Of a stretch of 8,873 nt of DNA, positions 1-6,863 are shown piece by piece. The DNA is from an uncultured Collinsella sp. (lineage in GTDB: Bacteria > Actinomycetota > Coriobacteriia > Coriobacteriales > Coriobacteriaceae): positions 1 through 8,873 of the forward strand of contig CABUDQ010000065.1 of NCBI GenBank assembly GCA_902490365.1, given 5' to 3'. The position numbers and the translations under genes are program-made. Under the pieces are notes generated by a model, which had not been told where the DNA came from, made no database searches, and was given only the letters and a program-made list of their open reading frames with translations. Position 1 is the first letter of the stretch. The number at the start of each line of letters is the position of its first letter.

Positions 1-947
1 GCAAGAACATCATCCAGAGCTTTATCCTGTCCGACGACGAGGCCGTGAAGCAGCAGGCCCTTGCTGATCTGCTCAAGGTCCAGACCGAGGACTTCCTAGC
101 CATGTTCAAGACCATGTCCGGTCGCGATGTGGTCGTTCGCCTGCTTGATCCGCCGCTTCATGAGTTCCTGGATAATCCTCGCGAGCTCGAGGTCGCCATC
201 ACCAAGAAGGAAGCCGCTGGGGCCAGCGAGGAAGAGCTTGCCGTCCTGCGCACCCGCCTGCGTCGTATCGACGGCATGGTCGAGTCGAACCCCATGCTGG
301 GCTTGCGCGGCGTGCGCCTGTCCGTCGTCTTTGGCGATCTGCCGCTCATGCAGGTCCGCGCTGTGGCCACGGCTGCCGCCCGCCTTATCAAGGAAGGCGT
401 CGACCCGCGCCCTGAGATCATGGTTCCGCTCGTTTCCATTACGGCCGAGCATGTCCAGACCCGCGAGGTCATCGAGCGCGTGATCGCTGAGGTTTCCGCC
501 GAAGAGGGCGTCGATCTCAACATTCCCGTGGGCACGATGCTCGAGCTGCCGCGCGCCTGCATGGTCGCCGAAGAGATCGCCCAGCACGCCGACTTCTTCT
601 GCTTTGGCACCAACGACCTTACGCAGACAACCTTCGGCTTCTCCCGCGACGATGCCGAGGCCAAGTTCATCCCGCTGTACATGCACAAGAAGATCTTGAA
701 GGACAACCCCTTCGAGACCATCGACGCGGCGGTGCTCGAGCTGGTGCGCATGGCCGTCGAAAAGGGTCGCGCCATCAACCCCGACATGCACTTTGGCGTG
801 TGCGGCGAGCACGGCGGCGACCCCAAGTCCATCAAGGGCCTGTTTAACGTGGCCGATGTGGACTATGTGTCCTGCTCGCCCTATCGCGTGCCTCTGGCGC
901 GTCTGGCTGCCGCTCAGGCCAAGCTCGAGGCCAAGCGTTCCGCCTAA
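1..947 (+). CDS. ppdK: Pyruvate, phosphate dikinase, C-terminal part (5' end outside window)
   Basis: PPDK interconverts pyruvate, ATP and phosphate with PEP, AMP and pyrophosphate, a cytosolic glycolytic/gluconeogenic step common in anaerobes. Only the C-terminal PEP/pyruvate-binding TIM barrel is visible: about 314 residues read from base 3 to the TAA at 945-947, with the frame open to the window edge. Family landmarks in order are RLLDPPLHEF, NPMLGLRGVRL, GTMLELPRA, FGTNDLTQTTFGFSRDD, CGEHGGDP (the Cys encoded at 801-803 matches the catalytic cysteine of the family) and the closing YVSCSPYRVPLARLAAAQA. A GTG at 45 lies in frame, but conserved sequence continues upstream of it (NIIQSFILSDDEA), so it is not the start. 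No break or missing key residue is seen. PEP synthase and enzyme I share this fold, but RLLDPPLHEF and the C-terminus are typical of PPDK. Confidence 0.96.
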   Translation, partial: KNIIQSFILSDDEAVKQQALADLLKVQTEDFLAMFKTMSGRDVVVRLLDPPLHEFLDNPRELEVAITKKEAAGASEEELAVLRTRLRRIDGMVESNPMLGLRGVRLSVVFGDLPLMQVRAVATAAARLIKEGVDPRPEIMVPLVSITAEHVQTREVIERVIAEVSAEEGVDLNIPVGTMLELPRACMVAEEIAQHADFFCFGTNDLTQTTFGFSRDDAEAKFIPLYMHKKILKDNPFETIDAAVLELVRMAVEKGRAINPDMHFGVCGEHGGDPKSIKGLFNVADVDYVSCSPYRVPLARLAAAQAKLEAKRSA

Positions 948-985
948 CGTTTTGGGTGTAGACGCCTAGTGTAGCCCCCCTTCAT

Positions 986-1020
986 GCCGCCCGTCTCATT
1001 CGTGAGGCGGGCGGTTATCA
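986..1020 (+). terminator. Hairpin terminator after ppdK
   Basis: A 12-bp stem pairs bases 987-998 with 1003-1014 (one T-G wobble) around a TTCG tetraloop. It is GC-rich at the base (CCGCCCG with CGGGCGG). Only TTAT follows directly; a looser T-rich stretch comes at 1029-1041. The position 39 bases after the ppdK stop fits a terminator, though the U-tract is weak. Confidence 0.7.
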
Positions 1021-1060
1021 TGTGCGGGTTTTGTCTTTTTGTCTGCGTAAAAAATTGTTC

Positions 1061-1088
1061 TTGCAGCAGAAACCCGCGCGTGTATACT
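1061..1088 (+). promoter_or_regulatory. Probable sigma-70-type promoter of rplS
   Basis: TTGCAG at 1061-1066 and TATACT at 1083-1088 are 16 bp apart. The -10 is close to consensus and the -35 keeps only its TTG. TTGTTC at 1055-1060 is another -35 choice, but its spacing is too long. Start of transcription would fall near 1095, giving a leader of about 60 nt. An A-rich run (AAAAAA, 1049-1054) lies just upstream. Confidence 0.6.
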
Positions 1089-1109
1089 CGAATACGTTTG
1101 TTCAACTAC

Positions 1110-1144
1110 GTGCCGGCCGAGGTGGTACGGCACCTCTAGAAGAG
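1110..1144 (+). promoter_or_regulatory. Structured leader of rplS with alternative hairpins
   Basis: Two 6-bp stems compete for the same bases: GTGCCG (1110-1115) with CGGCAC (1128-1133), and GAGGTG (1119-1124) with CACCTC (1131-1136). A short CTCT/AGAG hairpin (1134-1137 with 1141-1144) overlaps the second and ends just before the Shine-Dalgarno AAGGA at 1146-1150. L19 leaders that bind their own protein are known in Firmicutes; whether this is related is not known. Confidence 0.4.
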
Positions 1145-1157
1145 TAAGGAATTGCAC

Positions 1158-1499
1158 ATGGATTACATCCGCGCAATCGAGCGTCAGCAGATCCGCGAGG
1201 ACATTCCTCAGGTTCGCGTCGCCGACAACGTCAAGGTTCACTACCGCATTAAGGAAGGCGACCGCGAGCGCATCCAGGTCTTCCAGGGCGACGTCATCCG
1301 CATGGCCGGCGCCGGTGCCCGCGAGACCTTCACCGTCCGCAAGATGTCCTTCGGTGTCGGTGTTGAGCGTACCTTCCCGCTTCACAGCCCCAAGATCGCC
1401 AAGCTCGAGGTCGTTCGTCATGGTCGCGTCCGTCGCGCCAAGCTGTACTACCTCCGCGACAAGGTGGGCAAGGCTGCTCGCATCCCCGAGAAGCGCTAA
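1158..1499 (+). CDS. rplS: 50S ribosomal protein L19
   Basis: L19 is a large-subunit protein at the interface with the 30S subunit. The 113-residue product matches the family along its whole length: an N-terminal helix (DYIRAIERQQIREDIP), then KVHYRIKEGDRERIQVFQG, then ETFTVRKMSFGVGVERTFPL, HSPKIAKLEVVRHGRVRRAK and LYYLRDKVGKAARI. The ATG at 1158 is chosen because AAGGA (1146-1150) lies 7 bases upstream; the in-frame TTG at 1152 would be only one base from it. The gene has its own promoter, a structured leader and a strong terminator, so it looks like a single-gene unit and not part of an rpsP-rimM-trmD-rplS operon as in many bacteria. Codons are strongly biased to C endings, as expected for a highly expressed gene. 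Confidence 0.98.
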   Translation: MDYIRAIERQQIREDIPQVRVADNVKVHYRIKEGDRERIQVFQGDVIRMAGAGARETFTVRKMSFGVGVERTFPLHSPKIAKLEVVRHGRVRRAKLYYLRDKVGKAARIPEKR

Positions 1500-1533
1500 G
1501 AAGATCGCAGCGTCTGTCCACTCGTTTGGACAC

Positions 1534-1563
1534 AAGGGTCACCTTCGGGTGGCCCTTCTTTTT
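1534..1563 (+). terminator. Rho-independent terminator of rplS
   Basis: A 10-bp stem, AAGGGTCACC (1534-1543) with GGTGGCCCTT (1548-1557, one T-G wobble), closes on a TTCG tetraloop and is followed by CTTTTTAT. A smaller hairpin, TGTCCA/TGGACA (1515-1520 with 1527-1532), stands directly before it. This is the best terminator in the window. Confidence 0.92.
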
Positions 1564-1592
1564 ATCTGATTTGCATGCAAGGAGGGCCTGGT

Positions 1593-2381
1593 ATGGCCAA
1601 TATGACGAGCTCGGTTTCGGCATCGCAGGTTGCCGGTGAGTTGGCGAGCGCTACGTTTGAGGAGATCCCCGCCCTCGTGGAGCATTATCGCGAGGACCCG
1701 CGCCAGCAGGTGATCAAGGCTTGCGAGCGTGCTCTTAAGCGCCATGCCAAGGAACTTGCCGAGCGCGAGCGCGTCAATGACATGTACGAGCTTATGCATG
1801 AGCTTGGCGGCGATGGGGTAGTCGTTGGTGTCGACGAGGTGGGTCGCGGATCGGTGGCCGGTCCTTTGACGGTATGCGCCGTCTGCCTTCCTATGGAGCC
1901 GCGCGTCTGGGGCATCAACGATTCCAAAAAGCTCACGCCGGCGCGCCGCGAGTTGCTCTCAGTGAAGATTGCCGAGGTGGCGACGGCAATTGGTTTTTGC
2001 CATATCGCGCCTAAGGATATCGATGAGATGGGCATGGCCCGCGCCATTCGAGCCGCTGTCGCGGGCGCCGTGGCCGATACGGGGCTCGAGCCCGATTGCG
2101 TGCTTATGGACGGTAACCCCTTGGGCGCCGTTCCCAACGAGCGCGACGTGGTGAAGGGCGATGCCAAGATCGCCTGTATCGCCGCGGCGTCCATCATGGC
2201 CAAGGTCACGCGTGATGAGATGATGGTCGAGTACGATGCCGAGTGTCCCGAGTACCATTTGGCCGAATCGAAAGGCTACGCAAGCCCCGAGCACATCGAG
2301 GCCATTCGCAAACATGGACTTTGTCCACTGCACCGCGTGAGCTTTTGCGGAAACTTTCTGCAGACTGAGCGCCTTTTCTAG
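1593..2381 (+). CDS. rnhB: Ribonuclease HII
   Basis: RNase HII cuts the RNA strand of RNA-DNA hybrids and starts removal of single ribonucleotides misincorporated in DNA. The 262-residue product has a roughly 75-residue N-terminal extension, as in Bacillus-type RNase HII, then the catalytic domain. Visible motifs are VDEVGRGSVAGPL, NDSKKL, MDGN, VVKGDAKIACIAAASIMAKV and ESKGYASPEHIEAI. The four metal-binding acids are D81, E82, D173 and D190, spaced as in the E. coli enzyme (D16, E17, D108, D126). Serine replaces the proline common after GRG. The ATG at 1593 follows AAGGAGGG (1579-1586) by 6 bases; the ATG at 1575 lies before that Shine-Dalgarno. The gene starts only 30 bases after the rplS terminator and I see no separate promoter, so it may depend on read-through. 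Confidence 0.96.
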   Translation: MANMTSSVSASQVAGELASATFEEIPALVEHYREDPRQQVIKACERALKRHAKELAERERVNDMYELMHELGGDGVVVGVDEVGRGSVAGPLTVCAVCLPMEPRVWGINDSKKLTPARRELLSVKIAEVATAIGFCHIAPKDIDEMGMARAIRAAVAGAVADTGLEPDCVLMDGNPLGAVPNERDVVKGDAKIACIAAASIMAKVTRDEMMVEYDAECPEYHLAESKGYASPEHIEAIRKHGLCPLHRVSFCGNFLQTERLF

Positions 2382-2430
2382 GTCAATTGTGGAGACAGGG
2401 ACCTCAGGGGTTTTATAAACCTGCTGGTAG

Positions 2431-2472
2431 CGGGCCGTATGCAACACCATTGCTGCGTACGGCCCGTTTTTT
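2431..2472 (+). terminator. Rho-independent terminator of rnhB
   Basis: CGGGCCGTA (2431-2439) pairs perfectly with TACGGCCCG (2458-2466), followed by six T (2467-2472). Inside the 18-base loop, GCAA (2441-2444) can pair with TTGC (2450-2453), which lengthens the hairpin. It separates rnhB from the yraN-xerC unit. Confidence 0.9.
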
Positions 2473-2570
2473 GACGGCATTTGGTCAGCTTTTGGTTTGC
2501 TTCCGGTACTTACCCGCATGAAAGGTGCCCTCATCATCGGGGCAATGCAGCGTGCGGGAAAGGAGACCCC

Positions 2571-3056
2571 ATGAGTGCCGCAAGCAAAAAGAGCAAGACG
2601 AAGCAGCTCAAGGAGCGTTGGGAAAACGGCGAGCTCGACTGCGGGGCGATGACGCCCGAGTTTATCAAGGGACTCAGTCCCCGCGAGCTGGGCATGCTGG
2701 GCGAGCTGATCACCATCGACTACTTTAACGAGCGCGGCTACACCTTGCTGGAGCAGGGTTATCGTTGCACCGAGGGCGAGGCCGATCTGGTGCTGCTCGA
2801 TGAGCTCGACGATGTCGTGGTGATGGCCGAGGTCAAGACCAGACGCGTTGCACTGGATTGCAGCACGCGGGTCTTTCCCGAGGAGGCCGTGGACGCTCAA
2901 AAGCAACGCCGCTACCGCCGCATCGCAAGTTGCTATCTCATGGAGCATTATCCGCTCAAGGCGATTCGCTTCGATGCCGTGGGTGTCACCATTCGTGGCG
3001 GGCATATCGCTGAGATCGAGCATCAGTACAACGCGTTCGATTGGCAGGTGTCGTGA
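2571..3056 (+). CDS. yraN: YraN/UPF0102 family nuclease-fold protein
   Basis: The 161-residue product belongs to the UPF0102 (YraN) family, which has a PD-(D/E)XK nuclease-like fold related to archaeal Holliday junction resolvases; its exact role is unsettled. The core runs from about residue 38: LGELITIDYFNERGYTLLEQ (GE with E45), GEADLVLLD (D72), AEVKTRR (E87, K89), EEAVDAQKQRRYRRIAS and RFDAVGV. These residues correspond to the E/D/EVK active-site pattern. Residues 1-37 are a charged extension (MSAASKKSKTKQLKERW onwards) that most family members lack. The ATG at 2571 follows GAAAGGAG (2558-2565) by 5 bases and fixes this extension as coding; the frame is open upstream to 2481 but has no other well-placed ribosome site. 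The stop overlaps the comM start by one base (TGATG). Confidence 0.9.
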   Translation: MSAASKKSKTKQLKERWENGELDCGAMTPEFIKGLSPRELGMLGELITIDYFNERGYTLLEQGYRCTEGEADLVLLDELDDVVVMAEVKTRRVALDCSTRVFPEEAVDAQKQRRYRRIASCYLMEHYPLKAIRFDAVGVTIRGGHIAEIEHQYNAFDWQVS

Positions 3057-4579
3057 TGGCGTTCGAGACGTTTGCCGTTCACGCGGCCTGCATCCGTGGC
3101 GTCGAGGCGATTCACGTCACGGTCGAGGTCTCGCTTGCCGGTGGTGTTCCGGGCATCCAAATGCTTGGCATTCCGAGTATGGAGGTGATGGAGTCACGCG
3201 GTCGTATTCGCTGCGCGATGCGCTCCGCCGGGTTCGAGATCCCACGCTCGGGCATTACGGTCAACCTAGCGCCCGGCGATATTCGCAAGACCGGTAGCGG
3301 CTTTGATCTGCCCATCGCCATCGCGGTTCTGGCGGCCGATGGGCAGATTCCCCGTGACAACCTCGATCGCTGCCTTATCGCCGGCGAGCTCGGCTTGGAC
3401 GGTACGGTGCTTCCCGTCAAGGGCGAGGTGGCGTTTCAGCTATTGGCGCGTGATATGGGGCTGTCCTTTATCGCCGGCAGGTCCGATCAGCATGTGCCGC
3501 TCGCGGGCGTGGATTGTGGATTCATCGATCATTTGTCTCAGCTTGCCCATGGCATGGGCGAGGCGGCTCGGCACTATCTGGATTCCGAGGGCGTCGAGGC
3601 GACCTTTGAGCCCGAGCTCGACTATGCCGACGTACTGGGGCAGGAAGTCGCTAAACGCGGCATGGCGCTTGCGGCGGCAGGAGAACTCGGCTTGCTCATG
3701 ATTGGGTCCCCGGGATCGGGCAAGACGATGCTTGCGCGCCGTATGACCGGCATCCTGCCCGAGCTTTCCATTGAGGATCAGCAGGAGGCGCTGTGCATCC
3801 ATTCGGTCTTGGGCGAGAACATCGATGGCTTATTGGCAGGTCATCGGCCGTTTCGAAGCCCCCATCACAGTATTTCAACGGCGGGTCTCATTGGCGGAGG
3901 ACGCCCGGTGCATCCGGGTGAGATCAGCCTGGCTCATGGCGGCGTGCTCTTTTTGGACGAGCTTGCCGAGTTTCCCACGGGTGTGCTGCAGACGCTGCGT
4001 CAGCCCATCGAACGCGGCTATGTGAGGATCGTACGCGTCGACGGGGCCTTTACCTTCCCGTCGCGCTTTCAGCTGCTGGCCGCGAGCAATCCCTGCCCCT
4101 GCGGCTTTTTGGGCGATCGCGAGGTGCCATGCCGCTGCTCGGCATCGATGGTGGAGCGCTATCGGGCAAAGCTGCGCGGTCCTTTAGCCGACCGTATCGA
4201 CATGATGATCGATGTGACCCGTCCCGACCCCCAAGTGATTATCGAGGGTGCGGAGGGTATGTCGTCGGCCGAGTTGCGTGACTACGTTGTGCGCGGTCGC
4301 GCCTTTCGCGCCTGGCGCGAGTCCCGTATGGACGATGCGGATGCCGAGGTCGAGGATGACGAGACGCGGTCCATTGACGGCGTCGTTTCGACCTTTGAGC
4401 TCGATGATGCGGCGGAGAAGTGTGTGCTCGGCCTGTCGAAGCGCACGCATCTCACGGGCCGCGGCATCGTGCGCCTGGTGCGTATCGCACGTACCATCGC
4501 CGATGTCGCCGAGAGCGAGCAGGTGACGCAGGATCACGTGCTCGAGGCGGCGATGTACCAGGGAAGGAGGGACCAATGA
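3056..4579 (+). CDS. comM: ComM/YifB family Mg-chelatase-like AAA+ ATPase
   Basis: ComM in Vibrio is a hexameric helicase that drives branch migration when transformed DNA is integrated; YifB is the same family. The 507-residue product has an N-terminal Lon-like S5 domain (about 1-165, with GGVPGIQMLGIP at 29-40 and GDIRKTGSGFDLPIA at 74-88), then the AAA+ core: Walker A GSPGSGKT at 217-224, FRSPHHSIS at 266-274, Walker B VLFLDE at 298-302 region and the ADRID arginine motif near 378-382. Cysteines 347, 349, 359 and 361 form the NPCPCG...CRC cluster of the family. The C-terminal helical domain ends with RGIVRLVRIARTIADVAE. Between them lies an acidic stretch (about 425-440, DDADAEVEDDETRS). 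Start at ATG 3056, within TGATG, implies coupling to yraN; the in-frame TTG at 3041 has no better ribosome site. The stop overlaps dprA by four bases. Confidence 0.95.
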   Translation: MAFETFAVHAACIRGVEAIHVTVEVSLAGGVPGIQMLGIPSMEVMESRGRIRCAMRSAGFEIPRSGITVNLAPGDIRKTGSGFDLPIAIAVLAADGQIPRDNLDRCLIAGELGLDGTVLPVKGEVAFQLLARDMGLSFIAGRSDQHVPLAGVDCGFIDHLSQLAHGMGEAARHYLDSEGVEATFEPELDYADVLGQEVAKRGMALAAAGELGLLMIGSPGSGKTMLARRMTGILPELSIEDQQEALCIHSVLGENIDGLLAGHRPFRSPHHSISTAGLIGGGRPVHPGEISLAHGGVLFLDELAEFPTGVLQTLRQPIERGYVRIVRVDGAFTFPSRFQLLAASNPCPCGFLGDREVPCRCSASMVERYRAKLRGPLADRIDMMIDVTRPDPQVIIEGAEGMSSAELRDYVVRGRAFRAWRESRMDDADAEVEDDETRSIDGVVSTFELDDAAEKCVLGLSKRTHLTGRGIVRLVRIARTIADVAESEQVTQDHVLEAAMYQGRRDQ

Positions 4580-5511
4580 TGGCCGAGGGGACCTTCGAAC
4601 TGCATCCAGGTGACGCGTTGTATCCAGAGTCCGTTTTGGAGCTATCTGATGTACCCCAGACGCTCTTTGTGCGCGGCAACCCCGAGGTGCTTTCGACGCC
4701 TGCGCTCTCCATCATCGGCGCGCGCAAGGCCTCTCCGTATGGTCTTGCCGTGGCAGAGCTTGCGGCAAAGGTGGCGGTCGAGGCGGGAGTGACGGTTGTT
4801 TCGGGCGGCGCGGTCGGTTGTGACCAGGCCTCGGGTTGGGCTGCGGTCAACGCCGGCGGCAAACACGTCGTGGTGCTAGGGACGGGCGCCGACGTGGTTT
4901 ACCCGCGTTCGAGCGCGGGGCTTATTACTCGCACGCTCGATACGGGCGGCGCGATCGTGTCGATCTCTCCGTGGGGCATGGGTCCGCGCAAGTTTGCCTT
5001 TCCGCGCCGCAATCGCGTGATCGCGGCCCTGTCGCAAGCCCTCTTTGTATCCGAGGCGGGTATGCCTTCCGGGACGTTTTCTACAGCCGAGGCTGCTATG
5101 GATTTGGGGCGCGAACTTCTTGCCGTGCCGGGGTCGATCCTATCGCCCGAGTCGCGTGGCACGAATTACCTCATTGCGAACGGTGCCTGCTGCATCATCG
5201 ACGAGGAATCTATCGAGATGGCTATCTCACGCATCTACGGCACCCTGCGCTACTCGCGCCCCGATGCTCCCGGCATTGCCGACCTGGATCCAACGCAGCA
5301 GACCGTGATGCATGCGCTCATCGCCTCTCCGCTCAAGGTCGATGACATTGCGGCGCTCGTCTCGCTTGATGCCGTCGGCGTACTTAAGCTCCTGGGTTCG
5401 CTTGAGCTCGAGGGCCTTATCGAGCGCATGATGGATGGAAGGTATGCGCCCTCCAAGTTTGCCCTTCACGCCCAGACGCCCTTCGGTCACAATGGAAAAC
5501 GTGTCAATTAG
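4576..5511 (+). CDS. dprA: DNA-processing protein DprA (Smf), short form
   Basis: DprA binds incoming single-stranded DNA in the cytoplasm and loads RecA on it during transformation. The 311-residue product has the Rossmann-like core: YPESVLEL (16-23), TLFVRGNP (29-36), SIIGARKASPYG (45-56), VVSGGAVGCDQASG (74-87), VVVLGTGADVVYP (98-110), FPRRNRVIAALS (142-153), GTFSTAEAAMDLG (166-178) and AVPGSILSPESRGTNYLI (183-200). A winged-helix DML1-like domain follows (about 236-295, DPTQQTVMHAL to GLIERMMDGRY). The N-terminal SAM-like domain of longer DprA proteins is absent. The usual GIDxxAH is GCDQASG here, without the histidine. Starts at ATG 4576 and ATG 4579 are both possible: AAGGAGG (4564-4570) is 5 or 8 bases away. 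The first makes an ATGA overlap with the comM stop and is preferred. Confidence 0.93.
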   Translation: MMAEGTFELHPGDALYPESVLELSDVPQTLFVRGNPEVLSTPALSIIGARKASPYGLAVAELAAKVAVEAGVTVVSGGAVGCDQASGWAAVNAGGKHVVVLGTGADVVYPRSSAGLITRTLDTGGAIVSISPWGMGPRKFAFPRRNRVIAALSQALFVSEAGMPSGTFSTAEAAMDLGRELLAVPGSILSPESRGTNYLIANGACCIIDEESIEMAISRIYGTLRYSRPDAPGIADLDPTQQTVMHALIASPLKVDDIAALVSLDAVGVLKLLGSLELEGLIERMMDGRYAPSKFALHAQTPFGHNGKRVN

Positions 5512-5525
5512 AAAGGTGTTTGCAG

Positions 5526-6863
5526 ATGCAGTTCGATCAGGTGACGGTTATCGGTGGCGGTCTGGCGGGATCGGAGTGCGCGATCCAGCTGGCAGATCGC
5601 GGGTTTGCCGTAAAGCTGTGCGAGATGCGCCCCCAGGTGAGCTCCCCGGCCCACCATACCGATCACCTGGCAGAGCTCGTCTGCTCCAATTCGTTTAAGT
5701 CGACCCGTCCGGATTCCGCGGCTGGTTTGCTGAAGGCCGAGCTTGAGCGCATGGGTTCGGTCCTGCTCGATTGCGCCCATCGCGCGGCTGTTCCCGCCGG
5801 TGGCGCCTTGGCGGTCGACCGCGTCAAGTTTTCCGAGCTTGTCGAGGACGAGGTTGCCGCCCGTCCCAATATCGAGATCGTTCACGGCGAGGTCACGCAG
5901 ATTCCCGAAGGTCACGTGGTCATTGCCGCCGGCCCCTTGTGCTCGCCGGCGTTGAGCGAAGAGGTCGTGAAGCTCGTCGGTGGCGACGCCCTTGCGTTCT
6001 TCGATGCCGCGGCGCCGATCGTCGATGCCTCCACGCTCGATATGGACGTGCTGTTCTCGCAGTCGCGCTACGAGGAGCAGGGGAGCGGCGACTATCTCAA
6101 CGCTCCGCTCAACAAGGAAGAGTACGAGGCCTTTATCGAGGCGCTTACCACGGCCGACCGCGTGGTGCTCAAGGACTTTGAGGGCGGCGATCTGTTCCAG
6201 GCCTGCCAGCCTGCCGAGGAAGTTGCGCGCACCGGCAAGGACGCCATTCGCTTTGGCGCCATGAAGCCCGTCGGCCTCACCGACCCGCGAACCGGTCGTC
6301 GTCCCTGGGCGGCGATTCAGCTGCGTGCCGAGAACAAGGAGAAGACCGCCTATAACCTGGTGGGCTTCCAGACCAACCTGACCTTTGGCGAGCAGAAGCG
6401 CGTCTTCCATATGGTGCCGGGTCTGGAGAACGCCGAGTTCTTCCGCTACGGTGTCATGCACCGCAATACCTTTGTCGATGCGCCGCACGTGCTCGATGGC
6501 ACCTTTGCCGTGCCTGGTACCGGCGTGCGCCTGGCCGGTCAGATCACCGGCACCGAGGGGTACATGGAAGCCGTGGCGACAGGTCTGCTCGCGGCACTCA
6601 ACACCTATGCCGAGGCTGTCGGGGCCGCTCCCGTCGAGCTGCCGCGCGTGGGTGCTTTGGGCGCGCTCGTGGGCTATGCTACCGATCCGGCCACGGTGGG
6701 CTATCAGCCTATGCATGTCAACTTTGGCCTGGTGCCGCCACTCGAGGATGGTAAGCGCCGCAGCAAGCGCGACCGCTACCAGGCCTATGCGGACCGTGCG
6801 CTCGAGGCCCTTGATGCCTATCTGGCCACTCGCCCCGATCTGTTTGGAGGCGACCGGTCATAG
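5526..6863 (+). CDS. trmFO: tRNA (uracil-54-C5)-methyltransferase, folate-dependent
   Basis: TrmFO uses methylenetetrahydrofolate and FAD to make 5-methyluridine at position 54 in the T-loop of tRNA; older names are Gid and GidA-small. The 445-residue product starts with the FAD-binding VIGGGLAGSECA (GGGLAGSE at 10-17), then CEMRP and AELVCSNSFKS. Cys53 in CSNS and Cys227 in FQACQPAEE correspond to the cysteines C53 and C226 of the Bacillus enzyme. Further motifs are FGAMKPVGLTDPRTGRRPWA, YNLVGFQTNLTFGEQKRVF, YGVMHRNTFVDAP and GQITGTEGYMEAVATGLLAA, and the length is normal. ATG 5526 is chosen over TTG 5520 because AAAGG (5512-5516) is 9 bases from it. The gap to dprA is 14 bases, so the gene is very likely in the same transcript. 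Its TAG overlaps the probable ATA start of xerC. Confidence 0.97.
   Translation: MQFDQVTVIGGGLAGSECAIQLADRGFAVKLCEMRPQVSSPAHHTDHLAELVCSNSFKSTRPDSAAGLLKAELERMGSVLLDCAHRAAVPAGGALAVDRVKFSELVEDEVAARPNIEIVHGEVTQIPEGHVVIAAGPLCSPALSEEVVKLVGGDALAFFDAAAPIVDASTLDMDVLFSQSRYEEQGSGDYLNAPLNKEEYEAFIEALTTADRVVLKDFEGGDLFQACQPAEEVARTGKDAIRFGAMKPVGLTDPRTGRRPWAAIQLRAENKEKTAYNLVGFQTNLTFGEQKRVFHMVPGLENAEFFRYGVMHRNTFVDAPHVLDGTFAVPGTGVRLAGQITGTEGYMEAVATGLLAALNTYAEAVGAAPVELPRVGALGALVGYATDPATVGYQPMHVNFGLVPPLEDGKRRSKRDRYQAYADRALEALDAYLATRPDLFGGDRS
6845..6863 (+). promoter_or_regulatory. Ribosome-binding site and ATAG overlap at the trmFO-xerC junction
   Basis: TGGAGG (6845-6850) lies 9 bases before ATA at 6860-6862, which shares two bases with the trmFO stop TAG (6861-6863). 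This is the geometry of the common ATGA stop-start overlap, but with ATA as the start. It is the only sensible ribosome site for xerC. Confidence 0.6.

Noticed and set aside
2471..2512. Promoter for the yraN unit using TTGACG (2471-2476) or TTGGTC (2481-2486)
   Set aside because: The -35-like hexamers are good, but at 16-18 bp no acceptable -10 follows; TACTTA (2507-2512) is 20 bp or more away. A promoter probably exists between 2467 and 2560, but I cannot place it.
1959..3023. 354-codon minus-strand open frame across rnhB, the intergenic region and yraN
   Set aside because: It runs through the antisense of two conserved genes and the rnhB terminator, with no family motif. It is long because of base composition.
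5508..6716. 402-codon open frame on the minus strand opposite trmFO
   Set aside because: The + strand frame is an unmistakable full-length TrmFO. The antisense translation has no recognisable domain and arises from the G+C-rich codon pattern.
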